A DNA stretch of 64,000 nucleotides from assembly GCA_016859345.1 (NCBI GenBank), contig CM029115.1:10216001-10280000 (forward strand), read 5' to 3'. A model generated the notes under the pieces. That model was not told the DNA's origin, searched no databases, and saw only the letters and a program-made list of their open reading frames with translations. Below are positions 1 through 10,900 of the stretch, one piece after another. The stretch's first letter is position 1, and every line of letters begins with the position of its first letter. Origin of the DNA: Istiophorus platypterus. Lineage: Eukaryota; Chordata; Actinopteri; Istiophoriformes; Istiophoridae. The translations under genes were made by a program, and so were the position numbers.

Positions 1-565
1 ACACAGGATTTTAACTTATTCCAAAGATGCCGTGAAAGCCATCAAACACAGATGTGCTTAATGGGGATACATTTATGTGCTGATCATGCTCTGAAGGCAA
101 AACGTGAGGCATTTGGAAACAGAAGTTAAAATAGATGTCTCTTTTCATTTGAGGGAAATCATACACAGGGGTGCTTATATATTCACTCCCAGTAATTACA
201 GCCTGCTGGAATTTGGCTAAAGGCAAATTATAATGAAACAAACAAAACCAAAATTATGTATATTGCACAATACTGTTGAAAACTTGAGCTATGACTCACA
301 ATGACATAATTTTGTTTATGTGTATGACCTTATGATAGGATTAAGAGTTGATATTAATATATTTTAATCTAAACCTTTAGTCATTTGAGTAGTGGGATAT
401 TCAAGCAGAATGAGGGGCATGAAAAAAAAGTCCTCACTCTTTTTTATGGGTCAGTACTTGAGAGACCACCACACACCTGTTCCACCTGTAAAACCACAGC
501 ATGCTACCTTTACCAAAAATATATAAATGATACCCCCGCAAAAAAGCCTTTATGCAAAAATTATG

Positions 566-591
566 TATATATATATATATATATATATATT
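566..591. repeat. (TA)n microsatellite
   Basis: An uninterrupted TA dinucleotide run inside egr3 intron 1. Confidence 0.9.
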
Positions 592-800
592 CTATTTCTA
601 ATGAGAATTTCACTAAGTTCAGACATGATTAAGACAATAACACACACCTGTACTCTGCAGCATCCCCCCATAGTTTCATTTCGGTTGATTAAATATATCA
701 TGTCAGAGGTCATAAAATATACATTTAATTACCGTGTTTATAGAAAAATGAAATATGTCACATGTTTATCATGAACTTGACAGTTGCTTATATTTAATTC

Positions 801-806
801 ACACAG

Positions 807-873
<67 letters not shown>
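801..873. repeat. Compound (CA)n(TA)n microsatellite
   Basis: A CA run passes directly into a TA run of about 45 bases with one GT interruption. It lies inside egr3 intron 1. Confidence 0.9.
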
Positions 874-2018
874 AGAGAAGCACACTATTTCTAAGACAAA
901 GCGCTGAGATAATTTAAACGCACACTTCTTAGGTAAATCGGGGGAAATATTTCGGGTTTAAATCACACTTAGGGCTTTTTTCAAAAAATGTTGTGAACTA
1001 AAAAGAAAACTTAAGGCTTGAAAAAGGCTTAAACCTAAAAATTGATTCGTGAACCAGGTTCGACAAGGTAAAGGTAAATCATTGTTGACTGCACCACATG
1101 GTGATCTTCTCGGTCACATCAGGAAACTGAAGATTCAGTATTTTTCGAGCAGCACTGACTCATCACCTCAGAAGGTGAGACTGGACAATTAAGGATTGAT
1201 TTAAGGCCAATCTACGACACTGAGCAGAACCAACGAATCAGCATTATGATAGAGTCTGAAACCATCAGAAATATGCGCTAATGCGGACTATGCAATAAAT
1301 CAATCAATATCTCCGGCCTCGCAGTTTAAAGAATATAAGACGGTTCTCGGGCCTGGCTTCTGAACATGTTTCGTTTAGCTTGGGAAACAGCCACACACGC
1401 CTACTAAAATCCAATCTGTGACATGGTAATAGAGTTGTGAATGAAAGTCATTGTCTAAAGTAGTTGAGCCATCTCCGCGGATGGATATTAGATTAATAAA
1501 TCAGTGGCATTTGTAGTTCAACCACATTAATTAGACACATTTTTTCATATTTCAGTTTAAATCACCTGCCAATTGCGTTTTTGGTGATCAGTGCGTAATA
1601 AGCCTTTTTTCCACAAGCAGTCACATCAAGACATTTCCTCAAACACGCCCCAGCTTTGGAGAATTAGAAATAGTATAAATACAGTAGATATGCTTTAATA
1701 TAATATATTTTCTTGTGTTTTTTAAGTTTCGAAATGAACATAGTTGCTTTTTTCACGCCGTTTCCGAAATCCCGTCATTTCGGCCACGCGCAAAATAGTG
1801 AAAAGGATAAAATAAAATCTCGTGGCCGACCTGAAAGTCACTCATTTTAAAGCTTTATCTGATTCACAGTAAGGGGCGTTACACCTGGCCCCGAAAAAAG
1901 TATTCAGTACGGGAATCTGCCTTTGTGCGCAACAGCCAGAGCGCAAACAGGTGCTCCAAGCCCCGAGACAACTGTTGCCTTCCGCGCACATCGCAGTTTG
2001 AACCACTTTGATCAAAAC

Positions 2019-2055
2019 AGACACACACACTCACACAAACACACACACACACACA
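2019..2055 (-). repeat. (GT)n tract next to the egr3 5' splice site
   Basis: AC repeat on the plus strand, with two interruptions, so a UG repeat in the egr3 pre-mRNA. It begins about 22 nt downstream of the exon 1 donor at 2076/2077. UG repeats bind TDP-43 and CELF proteins, and near splice sites they can influence donor use; that effect here is inference. Confidence 0.8.
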
Positions 2056-2076
2056 AAAAGTAGATTTAGATCTTAC

Positions 2077-2230
2077 CTGTGTTCATCTGTGAATAATGGT
2101 TAATAGATTCCGTGCTGGTGAAAATATTCATTGACGTCGGGATGTCCTCTTCTGGGTAGAGACTGTCAGGGATCGTGTTTATTAAACTGCTCATGGTAAG
2201 AGGGAGCTTGTCCGCTAGTTTCCCTGTCAT
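2077..2230 (-). CDS. egr3: Early growth response 3 (EGR3), coding exon 1
   Basis: This exon encodes the first 51 residues of EGR3, a nuclear immediate-early C2H2 zinc-finger transcription factor that binds GC-rich EGR sites. The peptide starts MTGKLADKLPLTMSSLI, continues through a DSLYPEEDIP segment and ends HYSQMNT. This matches the vertebrate EGR3 N-terminus (MTGKLAEKLP..., ...LYPEE..., HYNQM.T) and is unlike EGR2 or EGR1. The start is the first AUG in its frame; the frame is open for about 260 nt upstream but has no earlier AUG. The exon ends in a good donor (ACAG|GTAAGA) after one base of the next codon, at the position where human EGR3 exon 1 ends. The exon holding the repression domain and three fingers lies beyond the left edge. 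A CRE/SRE promoter lies directly upstream, and pebp4 is the next gene upstream. Confidence 0.95.
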
Positions 2231-2600
2231 AGCAGTTATATTCAGCCCGACATTTATAAGGGGCAACACGCAGGTATCCAAGTAGTTACGCGAAGAAAAA
2301 TGAAAAAAAAAAAAACAGCGGTTGTTCTCAAAGTGGAAAACACAGGTGTGGATCAGGCGTGAAAAAACAACCAGGAGAGAGGAGCAGGGATGGATCCTGT
2401 TGCTGCAGCTATCCAAGTATCCCGCGGAGGACGAGCGGCGCCGGTTATCTCCTCCCGTGTGATCACCGGCTATTGTTGTTATTAATCTGATCACTGTGGA
2501 AGCTGATGGGCTGCTTGTGGGGGAATTTGAAGTCTGTGAATCAGTGGAGGAGGTGGTGGTGTTGGTTGCACAAGAGCAGCTCTGCTTGCTCTATTGGAGC
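2231..2600 (-). other. egr3: egr3 5' UTR (approximate)
   Basis: Leader between the predicted start site (about 30 bp below the TATA-like box at 2626-2634) and the initiator AUG. It carries a 12-base T/A homopolymer near 2308-2319 and a single short upstream ORF (2242-2253). The start site is inferred from the TATA-like element, not observed. Confidence 0.55.
2242..2253 (-). promoter_or_regulatory. egr3: Minimal upstream ORF in the egr3 leader
   Basis: ATG-TCG-GGC-TGA encodes Met-Ser-Gly and stops 11 nt before the egr3 AUG. It is the only upstream AUG I find in the predicted leader. Its context is weak (T at -3), so it may be bypassed by leaky scanning. Function is inference. Confidence 0.5.
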
Positions 2601-2625
2601 TGGATAGGGGACTCCAGTCTGCCTG

Positions 2626-2634
2626 TATTAAATA
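2626..2634 (-). promoter_or_regulatory. egr3: TATA-like element of egr3
   Basis: Minus strand reads TATTTAATA. It sits about 30 bp downstream of the CArG/CRE pair in the transcription direction, the expected place for the TATA element of an EGR-family promoter. It could also be read as a MEF2-like site. Confidence 0.55.
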
Positions 2635-2653
2635 GGGGGATGGAACATTCGCG

Positions 2654-2661
2654 TGACGTAG
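2654..2661 (-). promoter_or_regulatory. egr3: CRE-like site of egr3 promoter
   Basis: Plus strand TGACGTAG, minus strand CTACGTCA: a CREB/ATF-type site differing by one base from the full palindrome. It lies 4 bp from a perfect CArG box, a pairing typical of growth-factor and activity-responsive immediate-early promoters. Confidence 0.65.
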
Positions 2662-2665
2662 ATGA

Positions 2666-2675
2666 CCATATATGG
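2666..2675. promoter_or_regulatory. egr3: Proximal CArG box (SRF site) of egr3
   Basis: CCATATATGG is a perfect CC(A/T)6GG serum response element and is palindromic. It is about 70 bp upstream of the predicted start site, next to the CRE-like site. SRF-driven immediate-early induction is well established for EGR genes. Confidence 0.75.
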
Positions 2676-2952
2676 ACAGAGCGCCCAGAAGAAGGCTCTC
2701 CGCGCGTCAGTCGGTGGAAACTACTGTGGAGGCAAAAGGCTCCGACGGATAGATAGCTGCAAAAAGTTTATGAAATTACATGTCACCTCCAGCTGCGTCC
2801 TCTTTCGGGATGAGACGCCGGTTCTCCTCTCTTCCTGTCCATGTGGAAAACATTTCAGTGAATGAACGGCGTGTTGTTGCTGTTTTTATTTATTATTGCC
2901 AGAAATTATAATATCTTTGATAGGCAATCTGGCACTTTGCAAGCTTTTTTTT

Positions 2953-2967
2953 TTTTTTTCATGCAGA

Positions 2968-3017
<50 letters not shown>

Positions 3018-3040
3018 CTAGAGAGAGGGAGGGGAGGGGT
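2953..3040. repeat. Compound (GT)n(GA)n microsatellite
   Basis: A GT run of about 30 bases is followed by a GA/purine run, preceded by a T tract at 2946-2959. It lies upstream of the core egr3 promoter. Confidence 0.85.
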
Positions 3041-3446
3041 GTTGTGGATGTAGGGGCTTTTGCTCAAAACACTGACTACTTTATGTCATACGTTAGGCCT
3101 ACATACGGTTCGTTAAAATCTGCCAATACTGACTAAATATTGGAGTGTGTTTCTTTTTTGGCTTTACATCCAAACTTCTTTTTTTTATCCAAAGAGGCCC
3201 AGGCTGAAAAAATGAATCTGCACTCTCAGTGCTTACATTTCGTTCTTGACTCCTGGGGAACATGCACACACTGTTTGCTGGTCTCGTATTGCAGAATACT
3301 GGTTCAAACCCCCGTTTCATGTAGCAACACTGTCTTACAAAGAAGATAATTGATGGAGTTAATCGCTTGTAAATATTGCAAGCGCTTTGTAAAACCCACA
3401 GGCTTGCTTTGACTTGGTGCCCCAAGTGATCGGCTAAGTGGAAACT

Positions 3447-3540
3447 CCAAATAAGGCAGTGTCCGGCCCCGCCCCCTCCATGTCTCTATTTGGACATGTG
3501 AGTTCCGGGGTAAAAGTTGTAGTGGAAAAGTGATCGGAAG
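3447..3540. promoter_or_regulatory. egr3: Distal SRE cluster: CArG, GC box and Ets cores
   Basis: CCAAATAAGG at 3447-3456 is a second perfect CArG box. It is followed by a GC box (CCCCGCCCCC, 3467-3476, Sp/KLF/EGR-type) and two Ets cores (TTCCGG at 3503-3508 and CGGAAG at 3535-3540). SRF sites with nearby Ets cores are the binding pattern of SRF-TCF complexes in EGR promoters. It lies about 0.85 kb upstream of the predicted egr3 start. Confidence 0.6.
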
Positions 3541-3550
3541 CCGCAGACGT

Positions 3551-6500
3551 TTAAAGAAAAGACAGTGGACAAAGCGTCATGGCTCGATTTCACCAGTTTG
3601 CCAACTTGCGAAAAATCACCTACTCTGGCTGACTTAAAAAGTTTCTAAAATAACCCCCGTGTAATTTGAATTGTTTCAGTGAAAGCCAAGAATTACTGAA
3701 AGCATCTGGGGTCACTGACTGACTTGATATGTTGTCTATCAGTATCACATCATAGTTTTTAGCCATTGCACTAACTCATTTGTGAAGGATTGTTTATTTT
3801 TGGTGAGGACATTATCAATTTTCTGCTGTAGCTGTGACAATAGAAAATACAGATTTTGGCAAAATCCACAGAAAATACTGAATGAAATGTCTGCCTGAAT
3901 ATTCAGACCTGAGATATTAATACTACCTCAATGAACCAGAAGTGTAAACAGAGTGTGTGGGAGAATTAGTCTGAATCATGCTCCGTGTTTAGGGGGCTTA
4001 CACAAACAGAGCAGCCAGTGATCTTGTGTGTCTCATTACCAGGGGCAAGTCCTCCCTGTGTATGTCTGTGTGTTTCAAGAGCAGCAGTCATAGCAGAGGG
4101 CAGGGCAGAGTCCACCCCCCCATCTCTTGAATCAGAAAAATGGACGACAATGTTCCTGATGGACTTGAAGCAAAGTAAAACAACAACTCTTTTGTCTGAC
4201 CGGGAATAGATTTTTTTATGTTGACTTCACTCTCTGCCTCACACTGTGTCACTCCCTGAACTTGCTCTATGTATCATTTTTGCACACTGGTTCGGGCCGA
4301 AAGGCACCGAGAGTTAAAATGCTCAGTCATCTTGTGTTTGAGCTGTTCCCAGAGTTGAAGCTAAAAGTTGCATATTGTATATCTGCACATGTACAGCTAC
4401 TTTCAGGCCCTATTTAAAACACTGATTTTTGTCTCCATTTTTAGCCTATGATACAGTGGCTGTCAAATTTGTCTAAAAGTCACTTTACATACCTTAAGAG
4501 GCTGTTAATTTTGTGCTATATATCTAAGTGTAATATTAAATAATGTAAAAAGACAGAACATACTTTAGATAGCATACAACTGTTCTGGGCTGCATAATAG
4601 AAGTATGATTTCTATCATGCAGATGCAGATCAGACTATGTTAAACTGTCTGTTGTTCCTGTTATTTTGTCCAGCCCATGAAGTTGCACAGGTTGATCAAT
4701 GTAGTGGAATTTGCATGGAAAAGGCTGCCTCAACTGTTGCGTTTATGGCTGCAAACCAATGAGAGCATCCCCGCAGGTCAGGCTAAGGACTGACTGTACT
4801 GTAGCGTCTCTCCTCAGGGGAAGCGTTTGTGTGTCTCTGTGGTTGGAAAGTTGGCCAGCCCATCTGGAACACCTACCTGTTGTAGGCTTATTTCCTCGAC
4901 TGTAAGCCGGGTCACATGGGGCAGGCCTGCAGTGTTTATCAATGGCTTGCGGCAGTAGAACTCTTTGACTGCAGTGTCCTGGCTCCTTTGCATATGGGGA
5001 TTCCATGGAAGCACAGCCTCATTTTAAAGCACAGTGGAAAACGTACCAGGCAGTGTGGATATGTAGTCAAATTAGTTTTGTTTTTTTCCAAGCTTCACGG
5101 GGAAGGCTGAAATTGTTGTTCCTTGCTGTTAGTTAGAGAGCTGGAAAGATAAAATGTTCCCACTTTCAAAAACACTAATTTTATATCCATTATTCTGAGT
5201 CATTTTTTTTTCAAAAAGCAAATACCTCTATTGTTATTATGAATGTTTATCTTGAAATACTGACAGCAGGACATAAGGAATATATTCTGTAGTCAAATCT
5301 AGACTAAAATTATCATAGTGCTAGCATTGCCCAATTATTGCTATCAGATGAAGACCTATTATTTCCAAACTCTGTCTTTTTCAAACACTAACAGCCCTTT
5401 AGTGAAGCTGTCCAGCATCAAATTTCAGCTTTATCCAGTAGGTAATATCTGATTGAAATTCGGTTCAAGTAAGAGGAATACATGATTTTCACATGACAAC
5501 ATGCTTGACTACAATGTTTCACATTGTGCATTTTCTACAGTAAAAATGTACCAAGTTTTTTTGCTTCATTTTCATCATCACATCATCAGTAAAGCTATGT
5601 TTATATAGTTTGCAAAAGTTACAGTTCAACATCATAAAGCTTGTACTCAGTCTGCTATCTGTCTCTATGTATACAGTTTTACTATTCACAGTTAATCGGA
5701 TGGATAAAACATACATTTAAGACACAAGGCCAGCACAGACCTCAGCAAAAATCTTTAGAGGTCAAAAAGTGCATTTTAAAATTCTGCGTTTCTCGTTGGT
5801 GAATGTAGACAACTGTTCAATAGAGCCTAAAAATGTGGATATTCATGTGAATTTTCCTTCAGAGGCAAGACTCAAATCTCCAGTTGGAGCGAACTGACAT
5901 GTATCTATGCAGTCAGATTTGCAGAACAATACCAGGCTGTTGAGGTCAAGCGCACAGTAAATAAATGCGCAAAGTGATCAGCAGACCATACTGTTGACAT
6001 GCATTGAACAGATGTCACACTCAAATCAATTTTGCCACTGCTCACAGCAAGTGATGAACTACAGAAATCCTCTACTGAAAAAATCTCCTGCACCTCTTCA
6101 GCTGAAAAGAGAAAAGAAGAATGGAGACTCGAGTCATCATGCATATTAGATCACTTAGTGCCGGTTAGGCAATTGAATTGATTATACAAATTACTTTTAA
6201 TTAATTCAAGTTTGAATAAATTAAGAAAATATTAAATGCTTTTCCTATATCATCAAGGGATGCGCTGAGTTTTGTTTTTTTTTTTTTTTTCAGAGAAAGC
6301 AATATACAATGCACCGATGAACTACAGCTGTCAGTTTTTCTTAATCATAATATTTCAACTCTCTTGACATTTAGAGTAAAAATAAACACATTCAAGGAAG
6401 CTGAGTGGCAAAACCCAGCTGTTTTGGCAGGATATCTCCAAGATATAAAGGAGAAAAAAATGCACAGTGTATTTGGAAGTACAAATCTTGGCTTTCGATG

Positions 6501-7784
6501 GTGTACTGATGGATTCAAGTAGGTGGTTTTTGGAAGAATGCTCTCCCACTTGGCATGCTTCACAATGAGTGTGGAATTATACTCCACTTGCCAATTGTTT
6601 AAATGTGATTTCATAAGTCAAAAAGGATGGGTAAATCAAGGTCAAGAGAGATATTCCAAGCGACGGATATTTAATGTTTGTTCAAAAGCAATGGACTCTG
6701 ACTAACTGTGTGCATATTTGCATTGTTTTGGTTGTTTTGTTTGTGGACCCAGCTGCTTTGACTGCTAAGTCGGGGAGGCAAACAAAGCAGATGCAGGACA
6801 ATTTGATCAATGATCTCCCAGAGTTCATGGAGAGGGCACATAGGGGTTTACCAAGGCTGGCTTAACCACCAAAGGAACAAAAACCTCCATTACCTACTCC
6901 TGCCTAGCCCACTGATGAGACACCAAATTAGGGTCAATGAAACCACCAACTAAAGATTGATCATCAGAACATCAAAGTCCCTCATGTAAATCCAGCCTTT
7001 TTCAGACATCTGGGGTATTGATACAAACCCCTCCCAGAGGAGAGTTGCTGGTTAGAAACCAATATTCCTCATGGGGGGTACTCTGACCCACCCTCTACAA
7101 AGACCCGTGGAGTCTGAAAAGTATCTCCTTGTGAGAGGGTTGAAAAGTTTAAGTTTTCACACCATCCTCTGCAGGCCTACTGGGTGGGCCTCTTAGGCAA
7201 CTGTCAAAAGTTCAAAAACAGGTTCATCATCCCAAAGTTACATTCAAGGACATTTCAGAATTTAGATAGCGGCAGTTTTTACTTCACAGAAATCAATCAG
7301 AGACCTGAAAGTAGCTCATTGTTTCCGACTGAGGTGAGAGTGGTCAATGGAAATATGATAAACAATTATACAAACAGTAAGTTCCCTTCACTCAATACAC
7401 CGCAGGCCCTACAGCCCCTCCCCCTGTCCTGTCACTCTGTAGAGTATTTTGGTTCAAGTTCCACTGCAGCATCCGGCTGTGTTGCGGTCTCGGTTTCACC
7501 TCCCACTTCCTTTTTTTGGCCCTGACGTGTTTCCGCCCCTGAATTAGTATCAACTCTTTCCACACTGAATTGTGATATCAGGCCGTCTTCCTTCTCTTGT
7601 CAACAGTGTTTGGAAACTAATAAGAAATCCCCAGTGAGGTCAAAATCTATCTCCCAAATCCTTTGCTCCAGACCATGTGACAGAGATACAAGGCAACATC
7701 AAAAAGCTAGCAGCTGGTGTTACACAAAGAGGAAATCTCTTTCTAACTCACTGATAAGATAGAGTCAAAGAGGGCAGACCTGTT
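3551..7784. other. Intergenic region between pebp4 and egr3
   Basis: About 4.2 kb separate the pebp4 3' end from the egr3 promoter. I see no exon with splice signals and protein similarity in either strand. Content is AT-rich with homopolymer T tracts (for example near 6276-6290) and a CArG box at 6923-6932. It is the natural place for upstream egr3 control elements. Confidence 0.6.
6923..6932. promoter_or_regulatory. Far-upstream CArG box
   Basis: CCAAATTAGG fits CC(A/T)6GG exactly. It is about 4.3 kb upstream of the predicted egr3 start, in the pebp4-egr3 spacer. One such 10-mer can occur by chance in this much sequence. Confidence 0.35.
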
Positions 7785-7901
7785 GCAAGCTTTGAAGATG
7801 CTTTTTAATTCAGAGAAAGAGGGAAAACGTTATTTTATATTATTGAACTGACAGATTCTTCCTCAACCACATCATCCAGGAGTCCAGGAGAGGTGCATCT
7901 T
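7785..7901 (-). other. pebp4: pebp4 3' UTR with ATTAAA polyadenylation signal (approximate end)
   Basis: Below the pebp4 stop codon the minus strand carries ATTAAA at 7804-7809, which would put cleavage near 7785-7790 and give a 3' UTR of only about 115 nt. The signal is a common variant; a longer UTR cannot be ruled out. Confidence 0.4.
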
Positions 7902-7993
7902 TCAGTCTTTGTAGTTTTGCGTGAGAAACTGCAGAGTAGCCACAGGCTCCCCCAGACCAAACTTTGTGATGAAGGCTTGAAGATCCCATTTAC
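7902..7993 (-). CDS. pebp4: Phosphatidylethanolamine-binding protein 4, last coding exon (exon 7)
   Basis: This exon encodes the end of the PEBP fold: the last two bases of a Gly codon, then KWDLQAFITKFGLGEP and a tail ending FLTQNYKD before TGA. It aligns with the human PEBP4 segment reading SWKMDRFLNRFHLGEP...TQFMTQNYQD. The acceptor is CTCCCACAG| at 7994-7996. The exon continues the phase left by exon 6 (one base), which confirms the join. The protein stops right after the NYKD motif, so it lacks the basic C-terminal extension of about 30 residues present in mammalian PEBP4. In other frames the exon reads as unrelated peptides, which are shadows. Confidence 0.93.
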
Positions 7994-10900
7994 CTGTGGG
8001 AGCAGGATGACACACAGACATAGATATTTATTAGTATTAACAGTTTTTTGGATGGGAAAGGTATTCTGAGTCAATTTTTTCAGTCTTTTACAAGATTGCA
8101 TTGTAGATAGTTCAAAATAACTTGAAGCAGTCCAAACTCAACTTTATTAGATAACATGTTTTTATTTGAACAATATCCTATGTAAAATTAGTACAGTCAA
8201 AGTACAGTCTCTGGTGCATTTCAAGAGCATTTCTCATGACCATGTTTAAGGGATTTGAGGCCCAACTGAGCAGCACATGGCTCTGGGATGTGAGTCACTG
8301 AGAACAGCACTGCTGAAAATAAAACATGTTGCTGTAATGATGGAGGTGGGAACACAAGGACGTATTGGCAAGAAGATATGATTCAATTGCCTGGACTGTT
8401 TTTTTTTCTTCCCTCCCCTTTTAAACAAACACCAGACGGCCATCCGGCTGGTATGACAATATCACTTCTTAGATTTTGACAACCACTGATTCCCTGCAGC
8501 TTCCTCTCCCTTTAAAAAAAAAATAAAGACAGATTCACAATTATAATTCCAGAGCAACAAAATCATGCATGCTTTAAAGGTGCAAACTTCAACATTTTAT
8601 CGAAAGAACGAGTGTCTGTCAGTCTGTGTCCTCACGTTTGGGTGTACATAAGACAATGCCTTGCTTGGTAATCCAGGGAATCGCTGACATTCTGGTATTT
8701 CCGTATGTGGAGTAATTACATAAACAGCTGCTCAAAAATAGCGTAGGAAAGTTAATCTTTTGAAAAGAAAGCCAACTATTGAAATGGTCCAAATCTGTAG
8801 AGAGAATGGTCTCACAGTTGGGGTCGAATCTGACTATGCCTGGATAGAAACATTACTGCCTCAGATCTCTTGATGCAGCTGCTTTACAGGCCGTTGCTGT
8901 CTCTGTTTTCACCATCAGGGAGCCACATTTTGTATCTGCCAGCATCTTGGAAGAGATCTGGAGAAGGAATACACTTTATCGATGCCACGCACATCAAGTG
9001 CACTCACCTACCATCAATGTAGACACAAATCAGACGGGTTCATTTACATTTCAGGAAGAATGACTTATTCAAGGCTGAGAATTCAGACTTTTTAAAGAAT
9101 ATATTATTGTATTTAATTCCTTTCAAATCTTAGAGTATTTATTTGTAAGTGGTCAAACTGGAAGGTTTTAAACATAAAATGAAAGTACTACCAAATTATT
9201 ACGCAACTGTTTTTGGGCTCATACACTCTTTCCCAACCTCCCTTCAAGATTAGCTTCTGAGAGTGACACCTCAGTGTCTCTGGGTTTGCCAAGAGGTCAG
9301 GTCAGGTTTTGAGCTCAGCTGGAGAAGATGATGAATAATAACTGCGAGATGAGCAGATGAGTACCTGAGTCTCGCCAGCTCCTCTCCGTGATGGAGGATT
9401 GCCTGCAGAAAGGGCCCCAGTAATCAAGTGAGGGCAATGGATTCAAATGACCTGTCTGTATGATATGGCATGGCCTGGTGGCCCCTCTGGCCTGTGCTTC
9501 AGTGGAAGATAATGTGCCGCCTCTGCAGATCCCAGAATCCCACAACAAGGTCCCTCATCCCCCAATAGCTGCGATTTGAAGGAAGTTGAGGGGTGAGGCA
9601 GCTGAGGGACAACAAACTTTAAACTGAATATTCGGATATAGCTCTTGAGTCATGTGGCAAATTTGACTCTTATGACAGTCATATGTAAATTCTCAGACTT
9701 TCTCTTTCCCTTTTTTAATGGGGAGAACCTGCCTTACAACAGTGGTAGGCGACATTTCCTCTAATAGAAAATGTCACACTGAAGATCATTTTATTGTAGA
9801 ATATTGGTCAAACAAATAGTCAAAACCAGGCACTGCTTTTATAGCTTTACACACATAATCCTGTCTTCAGCTAAGCAATAATTGGGCACAATCCAAGATG
9901 AGGAAAATTCACAATGTCTGGAGCTATCACGCTGGCTGGTACCCCACAAATGCCTAGACTTACAAGTGACCTTAAAATAGGCTGGTGTCTGTTTGTAGTG
10001 CAGACACGTGTTTCCGCCTCTCCCATCTGCCTGCTCATGGAAAGGACAGATAGTGTCGGACCTAAGGGCGATGTTAAAGTCTTCCTGCCTTCCTTTTCGT
10101 TTCCACCTTGCTTCTCTGTCTGGGTATGGCAGGAAGATCAGAACTGCTGTGAGGTGACACAGAACTGCTACATTTAGTGGTGTGGGCGGTGTCCCTGTTA
10201 AACCTCTTATAGTGTCTCAGAAATGCTCAAAACCAAGTGATCCTGTTCATTGCAGGAGAGTAACAGCAGCCATATCAGGGTATGAGCTTCACTGAGCTTC
10301 TTTACATAAGATTCATAGTAATACTAAAGCAATTCAAATTTTCTTTCATGTGGTACAAATTTCTTAGAGGCCATTAGAGGTCAGGGGTTAGCCACAGAAC
10401 AGTGCTTCAGAGATGCTTCAACAAGGCAGATGCCTGCTGTGAAGGGACCTGGGTCGAGGAACGGTGTTGCGCTGTTTGGCTGCCGATCACAGCTGACAAC
10501 CTGCTGCCTGCATTGTTAACAAAGGCTGTTGCCTTCCCAGAGACTCCATGTTCAATCTCAAAGGGATACGTCAGATATTGAATTATATTTGGTTGGTATT
10601 CTTCACCTGTCACATAGCAGGAAAGATGTTTTGTATTTGTTCTTCACTTCCCTTGGAATGCTTGTCCTGGTCAATTACAAGGATTACACTGATTGAGGGC
10701 TTTAACTAGGGTTTCAACTTAAGTATTTAAGTTTTTGATTAATTTGCTGGTGATTGATATTCATCTGTCCATAAAAAATTAGTTAATAGTGAGAAATTTT
10801 AATTACAGTTTCCAAGTACTGGAGATGATGACTTCAGATGTCTTATTTTGTCAAAGTCCAAAGAATCACTTTACAATGATATAAAGCAGAGGAAAGTAAC

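Larger units (their letters stand above)
1..2076 (-). other. egr3: egr3 intron 1 (partial, runs off the left edge)
   Basis: This is non-coding sequence downstream of the egr3 first-exon donor. No zinc-finger coding exon is present: the C2H2 fingers and the acidic N-terminal activation region that egr3 exon 2 should encode are not found in any frame, so exon 2 lies outside the window and the intron is at least 2.07 kb. The intron holds an AT microsatellite (566-591), a CA/TA compound microsatellite (801-873) and an AC repeat (2019-2055) close to the donor. I see no other gene in it. Confidence 0.8.

Noticed and set aside
1..2066. egr3 exon 2 with zinc fingers
   Set aside because: No C2H2 pattern or EGR3-like segment in any frame of either strand; the open frames at 11-241 and 1842-2030 are unrelated.
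2231..2494. In-frame N-terminal extension of EGR3 starting at 2494
   Set aside because: The frame is open, but the first codon is GTG, not ATG, and there is no AUG before 2230. The residues look like translated leader, with a Phe run from a homopolymer, and match no EGR3.
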